NCBI GenBank assembly: GCA_963829835.1 | Contig: CAWHKC010000004.1 | Span: 2,989,011-3,053,010 of the forward strand | Reading direction: 5' to 3' | Length of the DNA stretch: 64,000 nt | Source: Berkiella sp963829835 | GTDB lineage: Bacteria > Pseudomonadota > Gammaproteobacteria > Berkiellales > Berkiellaceae | Shown here: positions 51,101-59,596 of the stretch, piece after piece | Position numbering within the stretch: position 1 is the first letter of the stretch | How the letters are laid out: the number at the start of each line of letters is the position of its first letter | Translations under genes and position numbers: made by a program | The notes under the pieces: generated by a model | Told to the model about the DNA's origin: nothing | Database searches by the model: none | What the model saw: only the letters and a program-made list of their open reading frames with translations

Positions 51101-52808
51101 ATTGATTAACTGTCAAACGCTTACTCTTGCATTTGAACTGATGGGCAAAAGTCAAAATCGTTACGAGGATGCTCTTTTCCTGCAAACCTTTATTGATCTG
51201 TGCATTCATTGGGGCACCAATATACGAAGTAATAATCCAATCATTGCCAATAAAATGATTGTTGAAAATTTGGAATCGTTTTCCAGGATGTGTTCTGTTA
51301 CATTACAATTTGTACCCCAATGCCAATTAACTCAAGACATTCAACTTGAAGAATTAGAGAAATTTATACAAAAATCAAGCTCGCTCGCGGCAGGTCAATG
51401 TGATGCCTTATATCCTGAATTGTTTGAAGAATATAAAAAAATCTTATTTGAAAATAGATCTGTTACTTATTTGACAATCAATAGCTTAATGTCGCACATG
51501 AAGAAATCGACAGATAATCAATCAAATGTCAATATTTGTCACTTCTTGATTTCACATGTTATTGAGATGCCTGGCGATGAGTATGGCTCAATGCACTCAA
51601 TAATGACTCAACTTCTCATTATATTTTGGGAGAATCATTATAAAGCCTTTGTTTCTCTTAAAGAACGACTTGTTTCCAAAACAGTTCAAAAGGGAGAATA
51701 TCACAGAGCATTTGCCAATGTAGAACGCCATATGTTAATCCTTAATAGATATTCACCACTTATCAATTCCTTACTCTCAAAATGGATCAGAGAAATTAAC
51801 ATCTCGAACGAGCAAATAAAAGCACGAACTTTGTACCTTTTTGAAACATTATTTCATTTTCAAAATCAATATTCCAATATACAAATATTACAATGGAACA
51901 TCATTTCAGCTAAAAGTGCATGGGCTATGGCTCAGAAAGTATTGGATGAGCTTGAGAAAGTTATCTCTGATCGGTCTATTACATTAAGAGAGTCACAAAA
52001 TAAACTCACTCATGCCTTTCAAAGGCCTGTAGATGGTTCTTTTAAATTGATGCAAGTCGTAGGAAAATTGCTGAATAAACTAACTCGAATTGAAAGTGAA
52101 TATGTGGCTGTTTTAGAGGCACTAACAACACCTGCTGCAGCACAAGTCAATGTTTCAAGAAATAACACTTTAATACCGAATCTTGATTTACTAAAACCTA
52201 ACAGATCAAAAAAATATTCTGGTTTTACTCAACTTTTAAGTACTTTCTATAAAATACAAGAAACAGCAGTTCGATTTGATGCTATAAACAATCTTGAAAA
52301 GTTTATTACCCTGTTGGAAAATTATAAAGAAGAATTTATCTCAATAAAAGACCTAATGCTAAATGACTCTTTCATTGTTGAATTATTTTGCGAAAAATGT
52401 GATGCTATCATTGCTGAATGTAGAAAGGTAGTGCCGAAAGTTGTTCTCTCAACAGTAAAAGAGCGTGAAAGTCCTAAAAATTCTGATGTCTTCCATTTTA
52501 CAAGAAAATTTGAAAAAATGTCTCTTGGTCGAGCAGTACAGCCAAAAACATCTTCCATTGTAAACGAGCCATTTGTACTCATGGCGCCTCTCAAACCTGA
52601 AATCGAGATCGACCCAGATTCATCTAAATTAATAGACAACCTTATTGATGAAGCACAAAGTATATCAGCAATAGATCTTGATAATACTCAAAAATCAGAA
52701 TTTTTAGAGGAAAATTATGGCTTATTTAATGAAGAGCATATCATAATAGAAACCATTGCAAGAGCTTTTAAGCATGTTGAAACACTTTCGACACATAAAG
52801 ATCTCTGA
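48108..52808 (+). CDS. giant alpha-helical protein, N-terminal part of a split gene, effector candidate
   Basis: 1566 residues, no recognised family. Residues 1-50 are disordered with a lysine run AKKKKNRKKKKKKAV at 29-43 that resembles a nuclear localisation signal. The rest is almost wholly helical, without signal peptide or membrane segments, and probably a long alpha-solenoid. It ends with TGA at 52806-52808; the +1 frame continues immediately as ESLKKKLNLSHF and stays open for ~750 codons, so this and the next frame may once have been one ~2300-residue gene. Low GC and length fit giant effectors of intracellular gammaproteobacteria. Divergent from tag. Confidence 0.65.
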   Translation: MIKSPSPSPTIAAEATPNVPDHNAVPELIAKKKKNRKKKKKKAVTAVLVDAGVPQNSPEAEPKTHQLHEFLNEAMDKKACVVLDDYFKLYLKYRSDLFQTPIARSKTIVDILSILQEKKASLEEDIKRMNVLHAILCGMDSHNETSAISDLILYLLWHRMLAVYDEFTRIYSTANTSILAEIYKEAILDSSMLIEHYRPKFVSYIKLLEQEEHKETATKLYELTNVGLWDSFKSTLNIDYFHSVFLFNIGRIDEASKLDDRLESNIKVVDESTVRSIMQNDPSNAYSKMDLKRIEENLRSVVNLCLAVNIEKFFREIVSISLPVSQDILSDLLKKYDYIFNDKRIIATLASVIKRCDHILSVGKIQTTQQIKEIQDCIHVVQFLYQEVLPQHPKLTLQKDELLYKLVELINKSMSDIYDELIESKNPELVGHYVEYCTFLEKNYNAYSQIQPAFNLLIILLLKNKESQYKKLTQSLLKMCFFQIVIETKQACFCYALSDKNKVKSALQRRQKTLEFARTHLKNLSSRSGTPFRDATNSLLIYESVQKKLFEETSKTSQVQTDLEFIIASVDDIMHCSSSSVNLQQSKQNAAQLDVLIPLVLSSFFAPDFNSKIKSFLNLTFTKMPSLTRKYEIHLDSVNFLKNASKLCKNWVSIYKKRDAKCNYFGYEKFHYHLVIEKLEQLSLLYAQKADAILAQIDKLPASNVLKVVQTGTLAPQSEEYHLLFARFKESYFQDEVQTQKTVDDIVQFVENSEHISPLARLNIIHFLLQSLSKELIAKNPHLYVILWTDLGECCTAAFYIWGQNIPEIGKCHEFNETIMLFISLYTHYKVPYQTLLNRVLAGDKPSPEFMSRLKGNLFYHLIYFLQIEASYTNLSFIIGNTALAEEQLEEINQAFSDLKQSIPKIICVDGELSEIQVKTLSHLDDGLIALNKEEQFFEPDSDPGTIYQYLLNFGKNLEAILEKAIQPLKPSNEEQTQTLPTPLMLLESLLSDSSIPSLINCQTLTLAFELMGKSQNRYEDALFLQTFIDLCIHWGTNIRSNNPIIANKMIVENLESFSRMCSVTLQFVPQCQLTQDIQLEELEKFIQKSSSLAAGQCDALYPELFEEYKKILFENRSVTYLTINSLMSHMKKSTDNQSNVNICHFLISHVIEMPGDEYGSMHSIMTQLLIIFWENHYKAFVSLKERLVSKTVQKGEYHRAFANVERHMLILNRYSPLINSLLSKWIREINISNEQIKARTLYLFETLFHFQNQYSNIQILQWNIISAKSAWAMAQKVLDELEKVISDRSITLRESQNKLTHAFQRPVDGSFKLMQVVGKLLNKLTRIESEYVAVLEALTTPAAAQVNVSRNNTLIPNLDLLKPNRSKKYSGFTQLLSTFYKIQETAVRFDAINNLEKFITLLENYKEEFISIKDLMLNDSFIVELFCEKCDAIIAECRKVVPKVVLSTVKERESPKNSDVFHFTRKFEKMSLGRAVQPKTSSIVNEPFVLMAPLKPEIEIDPDSSKLIDNLIDEAQSISAIDLDNTQKSEFLEENYGLFNEEHIIIETIARAFKHVETLSTHKDL

Positions 52809-55059
52809 ATCTCTCAAGAAAAAGCTTAATTTATCCCATTTTATTTTGACTAACTTTGTGACTAGACTTTTAAATAATACAAAATTTAAACGTATTTTTA
52901 TGATATTTGTTTGGGAAAATTTAAAAAATATCATCACACATATTTCAACTGAATGCCATGGTAATAAAGTACGACTTGGTGAGTGCTTACAAACTTGTGA
53001 ACAGCTTTCCCAGTTTGAGGCCTTATATTCCCATTATTCAGAAAAACATGATATTAAAAGGGACTATCAATCTTTTCCTAAACTTGAGAAAACCACAAAG
53101 CAGCCTAATCCAATTCTTGAATTCTTAACAAGCTTTCGCCAATTAGAACTTAATCAGCTTTTAATACAGCTATCTCAACCTTTTGCTGCAACTGCAAAAT
53201 CACAAGCTAGTGGGCAACTAAACAAATATAAAACATTTAGTATTAATAACATAAAAAGCGCCTGTGAAATATTGCTAAAACCTGAACATCAAAACAATAA
53301 CTTTCTTAACAAATTTAAAACACTTTGCCAACATTGGAGTACCTCTTTAAATAAATTAAGCATTTCATTTGCTGACAAGTGTACTTTTGAAGCTCTTCAA
53401 CTCATTATCGCTGATTGTGACAATTGCTTAGCGAACAAAAATGTTAAGAAACCGCAAATAACTGAAATTGAGGTTGTTACTCAACAATTAAGAAGCCTAA
53501 TTTTACATGAAGAATTAGCTGTAGAACAACCTGTAGAACAACCTGAAGAACAACCTGAAGAACAACCTGAAGAACTATCTGAAGAATTCCCTGAAGAACT
53601 ACCTGAAGAACTACCTGAAGAATTAGCTGAAAAATTGCCTGAAAAATTACCTGAAGAACTACCTGTAGAATTGCTTGATGCTACGTGTTTTGCAGTTCAA
53701 ACAACAATAAACCCAACTAGACTTAAAATGGCAGCTGTCGTAAATAAGGTGACCCCATTCGTCGCTCAAATCGTACCTAAAATATATATTCGTCAAAAAA
53801 TTGATATCGATACCGCTGCTCAACGCTTACGTGATTTCATTGAGGCCGATCCTAGAGCAGTGCATCTAAAGGCGCTTTTTACTGGATTTCGCGATCATAA
53901 TATTAAAATCTACCTAACAGGTGGTTTTATTAGAGATTTTCTACTAACACTCGTCTATGATGATTTAGAGAATTTTCAATATCATGATCTTGATTTTTAT
54001 GTCAAATGTAGCACAGATACCTTTAAAACTCTTTTTCCAAGCCATTGTAAAGTTTATCACCCTGCTTTAATTCAAAGACCTGAATTAGTTCGCGTAAAGA
54101 TGTTGGAGAAATTTGGGATCCTACATGACTTTGTCTGTACTGAAGGTGAATCACCTATTAAACCTGACATTGGCGTTAATGCTCTCATGTTTGATGGTGT
54201 CAATTTTTATGATCCAGATAATCATTTTCCGGAGATTTACTCACCCTTTTTTACAATCATTGGTGATAGCAATCAGCGCTTTAAAATTGCTCCTGATATA
54301 ATACTGCGTCTTATTCGATTAATGAATGAAAAAAATAAACGTTTGCACGAGAACGATTTTAACGCTTTACAAGCATTATCACCTACTGTTACCACCCTTG
54401 AAATTAATATTTTTCTAACTAATGTTGCTGCTTTGTTTTTAAGGTCAAGAGAACAAGCTAAACTTAACATTCAATATATCATTCAACATCAATTGTACTG
54501 CTGTCTTCTGCCTCCTCCTTTGTGTGATACTGACTTATTTAAAATTCATGTTTCGCAATTTTTAGGCGAGTATATTGATCTACTCTATCAACAGCATACC
54601 TATCGAGGCGTTGTTAATTTCCGTGAAGGGACATCACATTATGAGAATTTAAAATATCAACTTTTAACAAACTTTCTCATGCCGCTGCTTATGAATAAAA
54701 AACCCAATAGCGATAACTTTGGACAAACTGTTAACGATATTGTAGAGGAGTTTTGCTCCCACTATGTTGGTCTTAACCAATTAAGAGATCAAAATTTAGA
54801 AGAAACCGACATAGCAGTTAGAAAGAAATCATTATTAAAAAAGAGAAGCGATACCGCGAACAAATTAAGAACTGCACTACAACGTTCTTATCCAAGAGCT
54901 TCATTAGCTAAAGCACAACCAACCGCTGCTGCTCCCAAACCTTTAGCAATAACACCTTTATATCAGCGTGCGATTGAAATTGAAGCTCAGGTGGAAACCG
55001 TTCAGATTGACCATGAAAATACCAGTCCATCGGCAAGAGTCAAACAATCTGGTGCTTGA
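52756..55059 (+). CDS. C-terminal part of giant protein with CCA-adding/poly(A)-polymerase-like nucleotidyltransferase
   Basis: Up to 767 residues; a clean start is not obvious (TTG 52756 or ATG 52774, no good ribosome site), which supports it being the continuation of the upstream frame. Residues ~1-255 are helical like the preceding protein. Residues ~258-305 are a Glu/Pro repeat (EQPEEQPEEQ; PEELPEEL). Residues ~370-570 look like a class II nucleotidyltransferase: IYLTGGFIRDFLL (385-397), YHDLDFYV with metal-type Asp 411 and 413, PDIGVNALMFD with FYDPDN, then IAPDIILRLIRLMNEKN (neck helix). The tail (~690-767) is Lys/Ala-rich. It may add nucleotides to RNA or modify a protein; target unknown. 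Confidence 0.7.
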   Translation: MQELLSMLKHFRHIKISESLKKKLNLSHFILTNFVTRLLNNTKFKRIFMIFVWENLKNIITHISTECHGNKVRLGECLQTCEQLSQFEALYSHYSEKHDIKRDYQSFPKLEKTTKQPNPILEFLTSFRQLELNQLLIQLSQPFAATAKSQASGQLNKYKTFSINNIKSACEILLKPEHQNNNFLNKFKTLCQHWSTSLNKLSISFADKCTFEALQLIIADCDNCLANKNVKKPQITEIEVVTQQLRSLILHEELAVEQPVEQPEEQPEEQPEELSEEFPEELPEELPEELAEKLPEKLPEELPVELLDATCFAVQTTINPTRLKMAAVVNKVTPFVAQIVPKIYIRQKIDIDTAAQRLRDFIEADPRAVHLKALFTGFRDHNIKIYLTGGFIRDFLLTLVYDDLENFQYHDLDFYVKCSTDTFKTLFPSHCKVYHPALIQRPELVRVKMLEKFGILHDFVCTEGESPIKPDIGVNALMFDGVNFYDPDNHFPEIYSPFFTIIGDSNQRFKIAPDIILRLIRLMNEKNKRLHENDFNALQALSPTVTTLEINIFLTNVAALFLRSREQAKLNIQYIIQHQLYCCLLPPPLCDTDLFKIHVSQFLGEYIDLLYQQHTYRGVVNFREGTSHYENLKYQLLTNFLMPLLMNKKPNSDNFGQTVNDIVEEFCSHYVGLNQLRDQNLEETDIAVRKKSLLKKRSDTANKLRTALQRSYPRASLAKAQPTAAAPKPLAITPLYQRAIEIEAQVETVQIDHENTSPSARVKQSGA

Positions 55060-56232
55060 TTATAACGATATTTTATAATTAATAACGATGTTCGCAAATA
55101 ACTCGCACGCAACAGATATAATTTTGTCCTCGAAATTATATTTAGCACTGTGACATGAAGCGCTGTCTTCACCATTGCCAATAAAAAAGTAACAACCTGG
55201 AACTTTTTGTAGAAAGAACGAAAAATCTTCGGATGCTCTTGTTAATGTGGTTTTAAATTGTACCCTTTCTTCACCAAATAGTTGACGAGCTTGCGCCAAC
55301 ACAAAGTCTGCTTCTTTTTCAGTATTAATGGTTGGAGGGTAAATATCGATAAATTTACAATCAATTTTTGCATCATATTCTTTAGCAACGGTTGCAAGCA
55401 ACTCTTTTAAAAGACTTTTTGCTTGCTCACGTTTTTCTTGCGTAGCGGTTCTGATAGTGCCAATTACTTTAGCCTCATCCGGGATAACGTTTGATGCAAC
55501 ACCACTATTAATCATCGTGACACTAATCACGCTTGGATCATTTTCAGCTGCTAAATCAACCATTAATGCGCTTATGCCTAAAATCACTTTACTGGCTATG
55601 GTGATAGGATTAATGCACCTTTCTGGTTGTGCCGCATGCCCACCTTTACCGTAAACATGAATGGTAAAATTACTGTTACCATACATAGTGCATCCATGGC
55701 GCGCAACAATGGTCCCCACTGGAATGCCTGGGGAATTATGAAAAGCAAAAATAGCATCCACCCGAGGTGATTCAAGCACACCATCTTCTATCATGGCCTT
55801 TGCTCCGGCCCCACCCTCTTCGGCTGGTTGAAAGATAAATTTCACTTTACCTTCTAGTTTATCCTTCATTTGACACAGTATATGAGCCGCTGCCAATAAT
55901 GAAGCCGTATGGCCATCATGACCACAGGCGTGCATCTTGCCAACTTCTTTAGATTGATAGGAAATTTGCGTTTCCTCTGTAATTGGTAAAGCATCCATAT
56001 CAGCGCGAAGAGCGATGGTCTTTCCTGGCTTTCCCGAGTCTAAGAGCCCTACGACCCCTGTTTTACCAACGTGCTCTGTTACCATTAAACCCAGTTTTTT
56101 TAATTCTTGGGCCACTATCGATGCGGTTATTTTTTCTTCATAACATAGTTCGGGGTGAGAATGTATTTTATGGCGGATGTCTTGGTAATAAGGGATTATT
56201 TTAGCGATTAGGTCTTTCACTTCACTCTCCAT
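55060..56232 (-). CDS. M20 family amidohydrolase (hippurate / N-acyl amino acid hydrolase type)
   Basis: 390 residues. IRHKIHSHPELCYEE, ALRADMDALPI, KMHACGHDGHTASLLAAA (metal-binding C, H, D), FIFQPAEEGGAGAKAMI (catalytic Glu pair), and a lid domain with GKGGHAAQPERCINPI. Cleaves N-acyl or N-carbamoyl amino acids in the cytoplasm. The stop is one base from the end of the convergent giant gene. Confidence 0.93.
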   Translation of the reverse strand: MESEVKDLIAKIIPYYQDIRHKIHSHPELCYEEKITASIVAQELKKLGLMVTEHVGKTGVVGLLDSGKPGKTIALRADMDALPITEETQISYQSKEVGKMHACGHDGHTASLLAAAHILCQMKDKLEGKVKFIFQPAEEGGAGAKAMIEDGVLESPRVDAIFAFHNSPGIPVGTIVARHGCTMYGNSNFTIHVYGKGGHAAQPERCINPITIASKVILGISALMVDLAAENDPSVISVTMINSGVASNVIPDEAKVIGTIRTATQEKREQAKSLLKELLATVAKEYDAKIDCKFIDIYPPTINTEKEADFVLAQARQLFGEERVQFKTTLTRASEDFSFFLQKVPGCYFFIGNGEDSASCHSAKYNFEDKIISVACELFANIVINYKISL

Positions 56233-56250
56233 GTCTACGTGCTATAGCTT

Positions 56251-56348
56251 GCCTGTCCTTCGAAGCCTCTTAGGCGTAGTAGGATCCACGGCATCCATGT
56301 TGCTAATCAAGAAATTTTCTGGATGCCGCGAACAAGTCGCGGCACGTC
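56251..56348. repeat. composite REP: REP-4-like half plus REP-2 unit
   Basis: GCCTGTCCTTCGAAGCCTC at the left shares CCTGTCCTTCGAAG with 35577; then GGATCCACGGCATCCAT; at the right CTGGATGCCGCGAACAAGTC GCGGCACGT is a REP-2 unit. Lies between two tandem minus-strand genes. Confidence 0.75.
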
Positions 56349-56351
56349 GAA

Positions 56352-56852
56352 TTAAGGATTTAATTCTGGAATTTTAATTATTTCCGGCACATGCTTAATC
56401 ACTTCAAAAAATCGCATAAACGACTTAATATCCATGCTGACGGTTGAATCATTTTGCAGGGGATGAAAATTCACCACCTCATATTTCAAAAAATCTTCAT
56501 CTAAAATGAAAGTTACTTCATTGTTATTATCATGAAGCAAAGCATAGGGAGTGACAGAGCCCGGCGTGAGTAGTAATTTTTGATCTAATTCTTGCGCATT
56601 CCCAAAAGATAAACCGCCTTTGCCATACATTTTTGAGAGCGCCTTTAAGTCCACACGTTTATGATCAAGAATGCTCACCAGAAAAAAAGCCTTTTTCTTG
56701 TCTTTTAAAAAGAGATTTTTACTATGCGCGCCTTGTATCTTCTCACTGACATGCTTACTCTCTTCGACGGTAAAGACTGGTTCATGCTCATGGAGCTGGT
56801 ATTGAAATTGATGTTCGGCCAATAAATTGAGCAATGGCGCCTTTTTACTCAT
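56352..56852 (-). CDS. prolyl-tRNA editing protein, ProXp/YbaK family
   Basis: 166 residues from ATG 56852 (MSKKAPLLNLL) with AGGT upstream. The YbaK-like trans-editing fold hydrolyses misacylated tRNAPro: HEHEPVFTVEES, GAHSKNLFLKDKKK (the key lysine region), VDLKALSKMYGKGGLSFG, LLLTPGSVTPYALLHD. The 'prolyl-tRNA synthetase associated domain' (ProXp-ala/PrdX) group fits best. Confidence 0.88.
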   Translation of the reverse strand: MSKKAPLLNLLAEHQFQYQLHEHEPVFTVEESKHVSEKIQGAHSKNLFLKDKKKAFFLVSILDHKRVDLKALSKMYGKGGLSFGNAQELDQKLLLTPGSVTPYALLHDNNNEVTFILDEDFLKYEVVNFHPLQNDSTVSMDIKSFMRFFEVIKHVPEIIKIPELNP

Positions 56853-56947
56853 AATGTTACCTAACATATTATTAGAAATATTTCTTGGAGGCGATTAACT
56901 ATATTATAATTTCGCACATTAAAATATATAGGGCTTGAGATTCAAAT

Positions 56948-57640
56948 ATGTTCCAACCAATACAAGACTTAAAGGCGGTTTTTTTTGATCTTGATAATGT
57001 CTTGGTCTTTAGTGAAGCGATGCATTTTCACTCCTGGAAAATGGTTATGGAGCAAGTGGGGATAGACCCTGAAGTACTTGATTTTCAAAGCTTGATTGGG
57101 GTATCTGATTCACAGCAAGCCGTTATTTTGCAAAATCGATTTTCTATTAATCTTGATCCAACTGATATTTGGCAAATGAAAAGAAAAGCCTTTTTTGAAC
57201 TCATCCCTAATGGATTTGAGTCTGCAGATGGAAGAGAGCCTTTTTTAAAATGGGTCTCCCAAAATTTTAAAAGTGCCGTTGTTTCGTCTTCAGGGTGTGA
57301 AGTCATTAAAGAAGTTTTGAAGGCGGATAATATTTCGCATTATTTTAATTTTATCGTTGGCCATGAAGACTGCATTAGACATAAACCAGATCCTCTACCT
57401 TATCTTCTGGCTTTAGAAAAGGCCAATGTTAAGGCTCATCAAGCGTTAGTGATCGAAGATTCTCCCTCTGGCATTAGAGCAGCATTAGAAGCCAACATTC
57501 CTGTGGTTGGCATTTTTAAAGATCAAACACCGGATCAGTTGATAGCCAATGTAAAATATTTTCACAGTTTTTCTGAAGTGCATGTCTGGCTTAACGAGCA
57601 GCATAGCCTACCAAACCAAGCCGCGGTACGTAGAGATTAA
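56948..57640 (+). CDS. HAD-superfamily phosphatase, beta-phosphoglucomutase-like
   Basis: 230 residues. Motif I VFFDLDNVLVFSEAMH (Asp nucleophile; the usual DxDGT/V reads DLDNV), motif II AVVSSSG, motif III KPDPLPYLLAL, motif IV VIEDSPSGIRAALEAN. Acts on a phosphorylated sugar or similar. The last residues NQAAVRRD and stop are encoded by a partial REP-2 repeat (57618-57633), so the C-terminus has been altered by the repeat. Confidence 0.88.
   Translation: MFQPIQDLKAVFFDLDNVLVFSEAMHFHSWKMVMEQVGIDPEVLDFQSLIGVSDSQQAVILQNRFSINLDPTDIWQMKRKAFFELIPNGFESADGREPFLKWVSQNFKSAVVSSSGCEVIKEVLKADNISHYFNFIVGHEDCIRHKPDPLPYLLALEKANVKAHQALVIEDSPSGIRAALEANIPVVGIFKDQTPDQLIANVKYFHSFSEVHVWLNEQHSLPNQAAVRRD
57618..57633. 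repeat. REP-2 half unit inside gene end
   Basis: AAGCCGCGGTACGTAG, matching the end of REP-2 units; forms the coding end of the HAD gene. Confidence 0.6.
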
Positions 57641-57706
57641 TCTATGATTAATGAAATGGACATTTAACCTATAACTAGATAGACAATCAGTATTAAATAA
57701 AAAACT

Positions 57707-58234
57707 ATGACCATCTTAAAAATATTACAATATCCTGATCCACGTCTTAAACGTAAATCTATCCCTGTGGAGGATTTTGGTCCTGCGTTTCAGAAGGTGG
57801 TTGATGATATGTTTGAAACCCATTATGCCACCCCTAATTGCGCAGCACTTGCCGCCACACAACTTGATTTAGATCCCCCCTGGCGTGTCACCGTCATAGA
57901 TTATTCAGCGGCAAAGGATCAGCCTCTGTGTATTGTTAATGGCAAAATCACTTATCGCGAAGGCGAACAAAACGAATATGAAGGCTGCATGTCCGTGTTT
58001 CCACGTGATGTCCACGAAAAAGTCAAACGTGCCATGAAAATCAAATTGCAATATCAAGAGCGAGATGGCACGCCTAAAGAAATTGAGGCTGAGGGATATT
58101 TTGCTAAATGCATCCAACATGAGCTCGATCATTTGGATGGTCATGTCTATTTAGATCATCTTCATCAAATTAAGCTTGAACGCGTGCAGCGTAAAATTAA
58201 GAAAATTATACGTCAAGCGAAAAAAGAAGGTTGA
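57707..58234 (+). CDS. def: peptide deformylase
   Basis: Removes the formyl group from nascent proteins. 175 residues. Metal ligands are present: Cys in motif II YEGCMSVF and two His in motif III IQHELDHLDGHVY. Motif I is altered, CAALAATQLD instead of GxGLAAxQ, but keeps the Gln. The divergent motif I suggests this may be a second, deformylase-like copy rather than the main housekeeping enzyme; not decidable here. C-terminal tail is Lys/Arg-rich. Confidence 0.88.
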   Translation: MTILKILQYPDPRLKRKSIPVEDFGPAFQKVVDDMFETHYATPNCAALAATQLDLDPPWRVTVIDYSAAKDQPLCIVNGKITYREGEQNEYEGCMSVFPRDVHEKVKRAMKIKLQYQERDGTPKEIEAEGYFAKCIQHELDHLDGHVYLDHLHQIKLERVQRKIKKIIRQAKKEG

Positions 58235-58257
58235 TCAGATTTAAAATATCTTTAAGG

Positions 58258-58460
58258 AATAGTAATACTTCTTCCAAATGATATTCCTGTAATTTCTCTG
58301 CCGCTAATATCGGCCTCTAATCGTAAAAATCCCCTTTGTCAGCATGATCACCTGTTTCAGCCTGCGATATCTTTTTCATCCTCCATAATGATTGTAACTA
58401 CTCTCATTATGGGAACTGAAGATTTCAACTTTGCCGCTATAAAAGTTAACAATAAAGGAA
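58258..58460 (-). pseudogene. possible remnant of a small gene
   Basis: In the 306-bp gap before the F-box gene the minus strand reads FIVNFYSGKVEIFSS then NESSYNHYGG, and after a frame change GFLRLEADISGREITGISFG followed by RSITIP and a stop at ~58258. The protein-like composition on one strand, broken by stops and shifts, suggests a decayed short gene. No family recognised; could be chance. Confidence 0.3.
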
Positions 58461-58540
58461 CTTTATGAGAATGACATTGTCAAACTAAAAAAAGGGTTTA
58501 TAGAAGCAAGAGCTGATAGCCTAGCAATAAGGGGGAGTAA

Positions 58541-59596
58541 ATGTCTAGCAAAGGGCCAAAAGGTGATTTTAATAAATCACCTGCAGATATTATTATTCAC
58601 ATGTTATCATTTGTTGAACCAAAAGATATTACTAATTTAGCGCAAGTTGATAAATACTTTTCAAAAATTACCGGTAAAGATATCGTTTGGAAACAATTGG
58701 TGCAAAAATATTTTCCTTACTTAGAGAAACAATCGAAAATAATCATTAAACAAGAAAACTTCAAAGAAGCCTTTATAAAAGAATATATACGTTTTTTAGC
58801 CATAGCGCGTATAGATAATTGTGAAATGAAATGGGTGCTGATGGCATTAAGTGGAGATTTAGATGGAATTCAAAAGGCAACATGGATACCCAAGCCCACA
58901 TCAGATAAAACCATAGTCAGTGAAAAACTTCGTCAAGAATGGAATGAAGAACGACGTCAAAGATTAATTAGAAGTCTTGCGTACATTGCGTTTGCTAATG
59001 GGCATTATAAAGCAGTCTCTTTGTTGCTATCAACATCATTTAATCAAGCCTTTGAAATAGCTGGCGAAAATGGTGATATTGATGTTATTAATAAAATGAA
59101 TATGGCATGTAGAGAAGCATTAACCGAAAGTCCCTATTTAGATTCTATGATGTCTGGTAATTTGTTAGAAGCTTTTGATAGTGCTGTAAAAGCTGGCCAC
59201 CTGGATGTTGTTAAGGAGCTTATCATCCCATGCGTCGATAATGTACGTATTGACTCTTCTGTAATGTTAACTTTACGAAGTGCTTACAAATCAGCTTTGA
59301 AAGAAAAACATCCTGATGTTATAGAATTTCTTGAAACACGGATAGACAAGAGCACACGTCAAAAGTATTTACAGGAGGTTTATACGGAAGCTTTGGAAAA
59401 TAAGAATAATGATGTTGCCGAATTTGTTAAATCAAGGCTTAACCCAAAAATTCTGGAAAGCTATAAGAAAAGCCAATCTGATAATGAACCTCATGCGTTA
59501 GTTCCTCCAAGTAATAGAGATCCTCATCGCGATCGACACCCAAAAGGTCGTGATCCATACCCAAGAGGCGGAAGAAGGAGACATGGTCCAGTGTAA
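58541..59596 (+). CDS. F-box protein with ankyrin-like repeats, effector candidate
   Basis: 351 residues with a strong ribosome site (AAGGGGGAG). Residues ~12-58 match an F-box: SPADIIIHMLSFVEPKDITN, LAQVDKYFSKITGKDIVWKQ. Residues ~145-310 contain degenerate ankyrin-like units (ANGHYKAVSLLL; NGDIDVINKM; AGHLDVVKELI; HPDVIEFLE). The C-terminus is Arg/His/Pro-rich (DPHRDRHPKGRDPYPRGGRR). F-box proteins recruit host SCF ubiquitin ligase; in bacteria they are known from Legionella-type effectors. Host-directed function is inferred. No signal peptide. Confidence 0.8.
   Translation: MSSKGPKGDFNKSPADIIIHMLSFVEPKDITNLAQVDKYFSKITGKDIVWKQLVQKYFPYLEKQSKIIIKQENFKEAFIKEYIRFLAIARIDNCEMKWVLMALSGDLDGIQKATWIPKPTSDKTIVSEKLRQEWNEERRQRLIRSLAYIAFANGHYKAVSLLLSTSFNQAFEIAGENGDIDVINKMNMACREALTESPYLDSMMSGNLLEAFDSAVKAGHLDVVKELIIPCVDNVRIDSSVMLTLRSAYKSALKEKHPDVIEFLETRIDKSTRQKYLQEVYTEALENKNNDVAEFVKSRLNPKILESYKKSQSDNEPHALVPPSNRDPHRDRHPKGRDPYPRGGRRRHGPV

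Noticed and set aside
52760..52780. Classic -1 slippery heptamer in the overlap of the giant frames
   Set aside because: CTTTTAAG does not meet the X XXY YYZ pattern, and the shift needed is +1, not -1.
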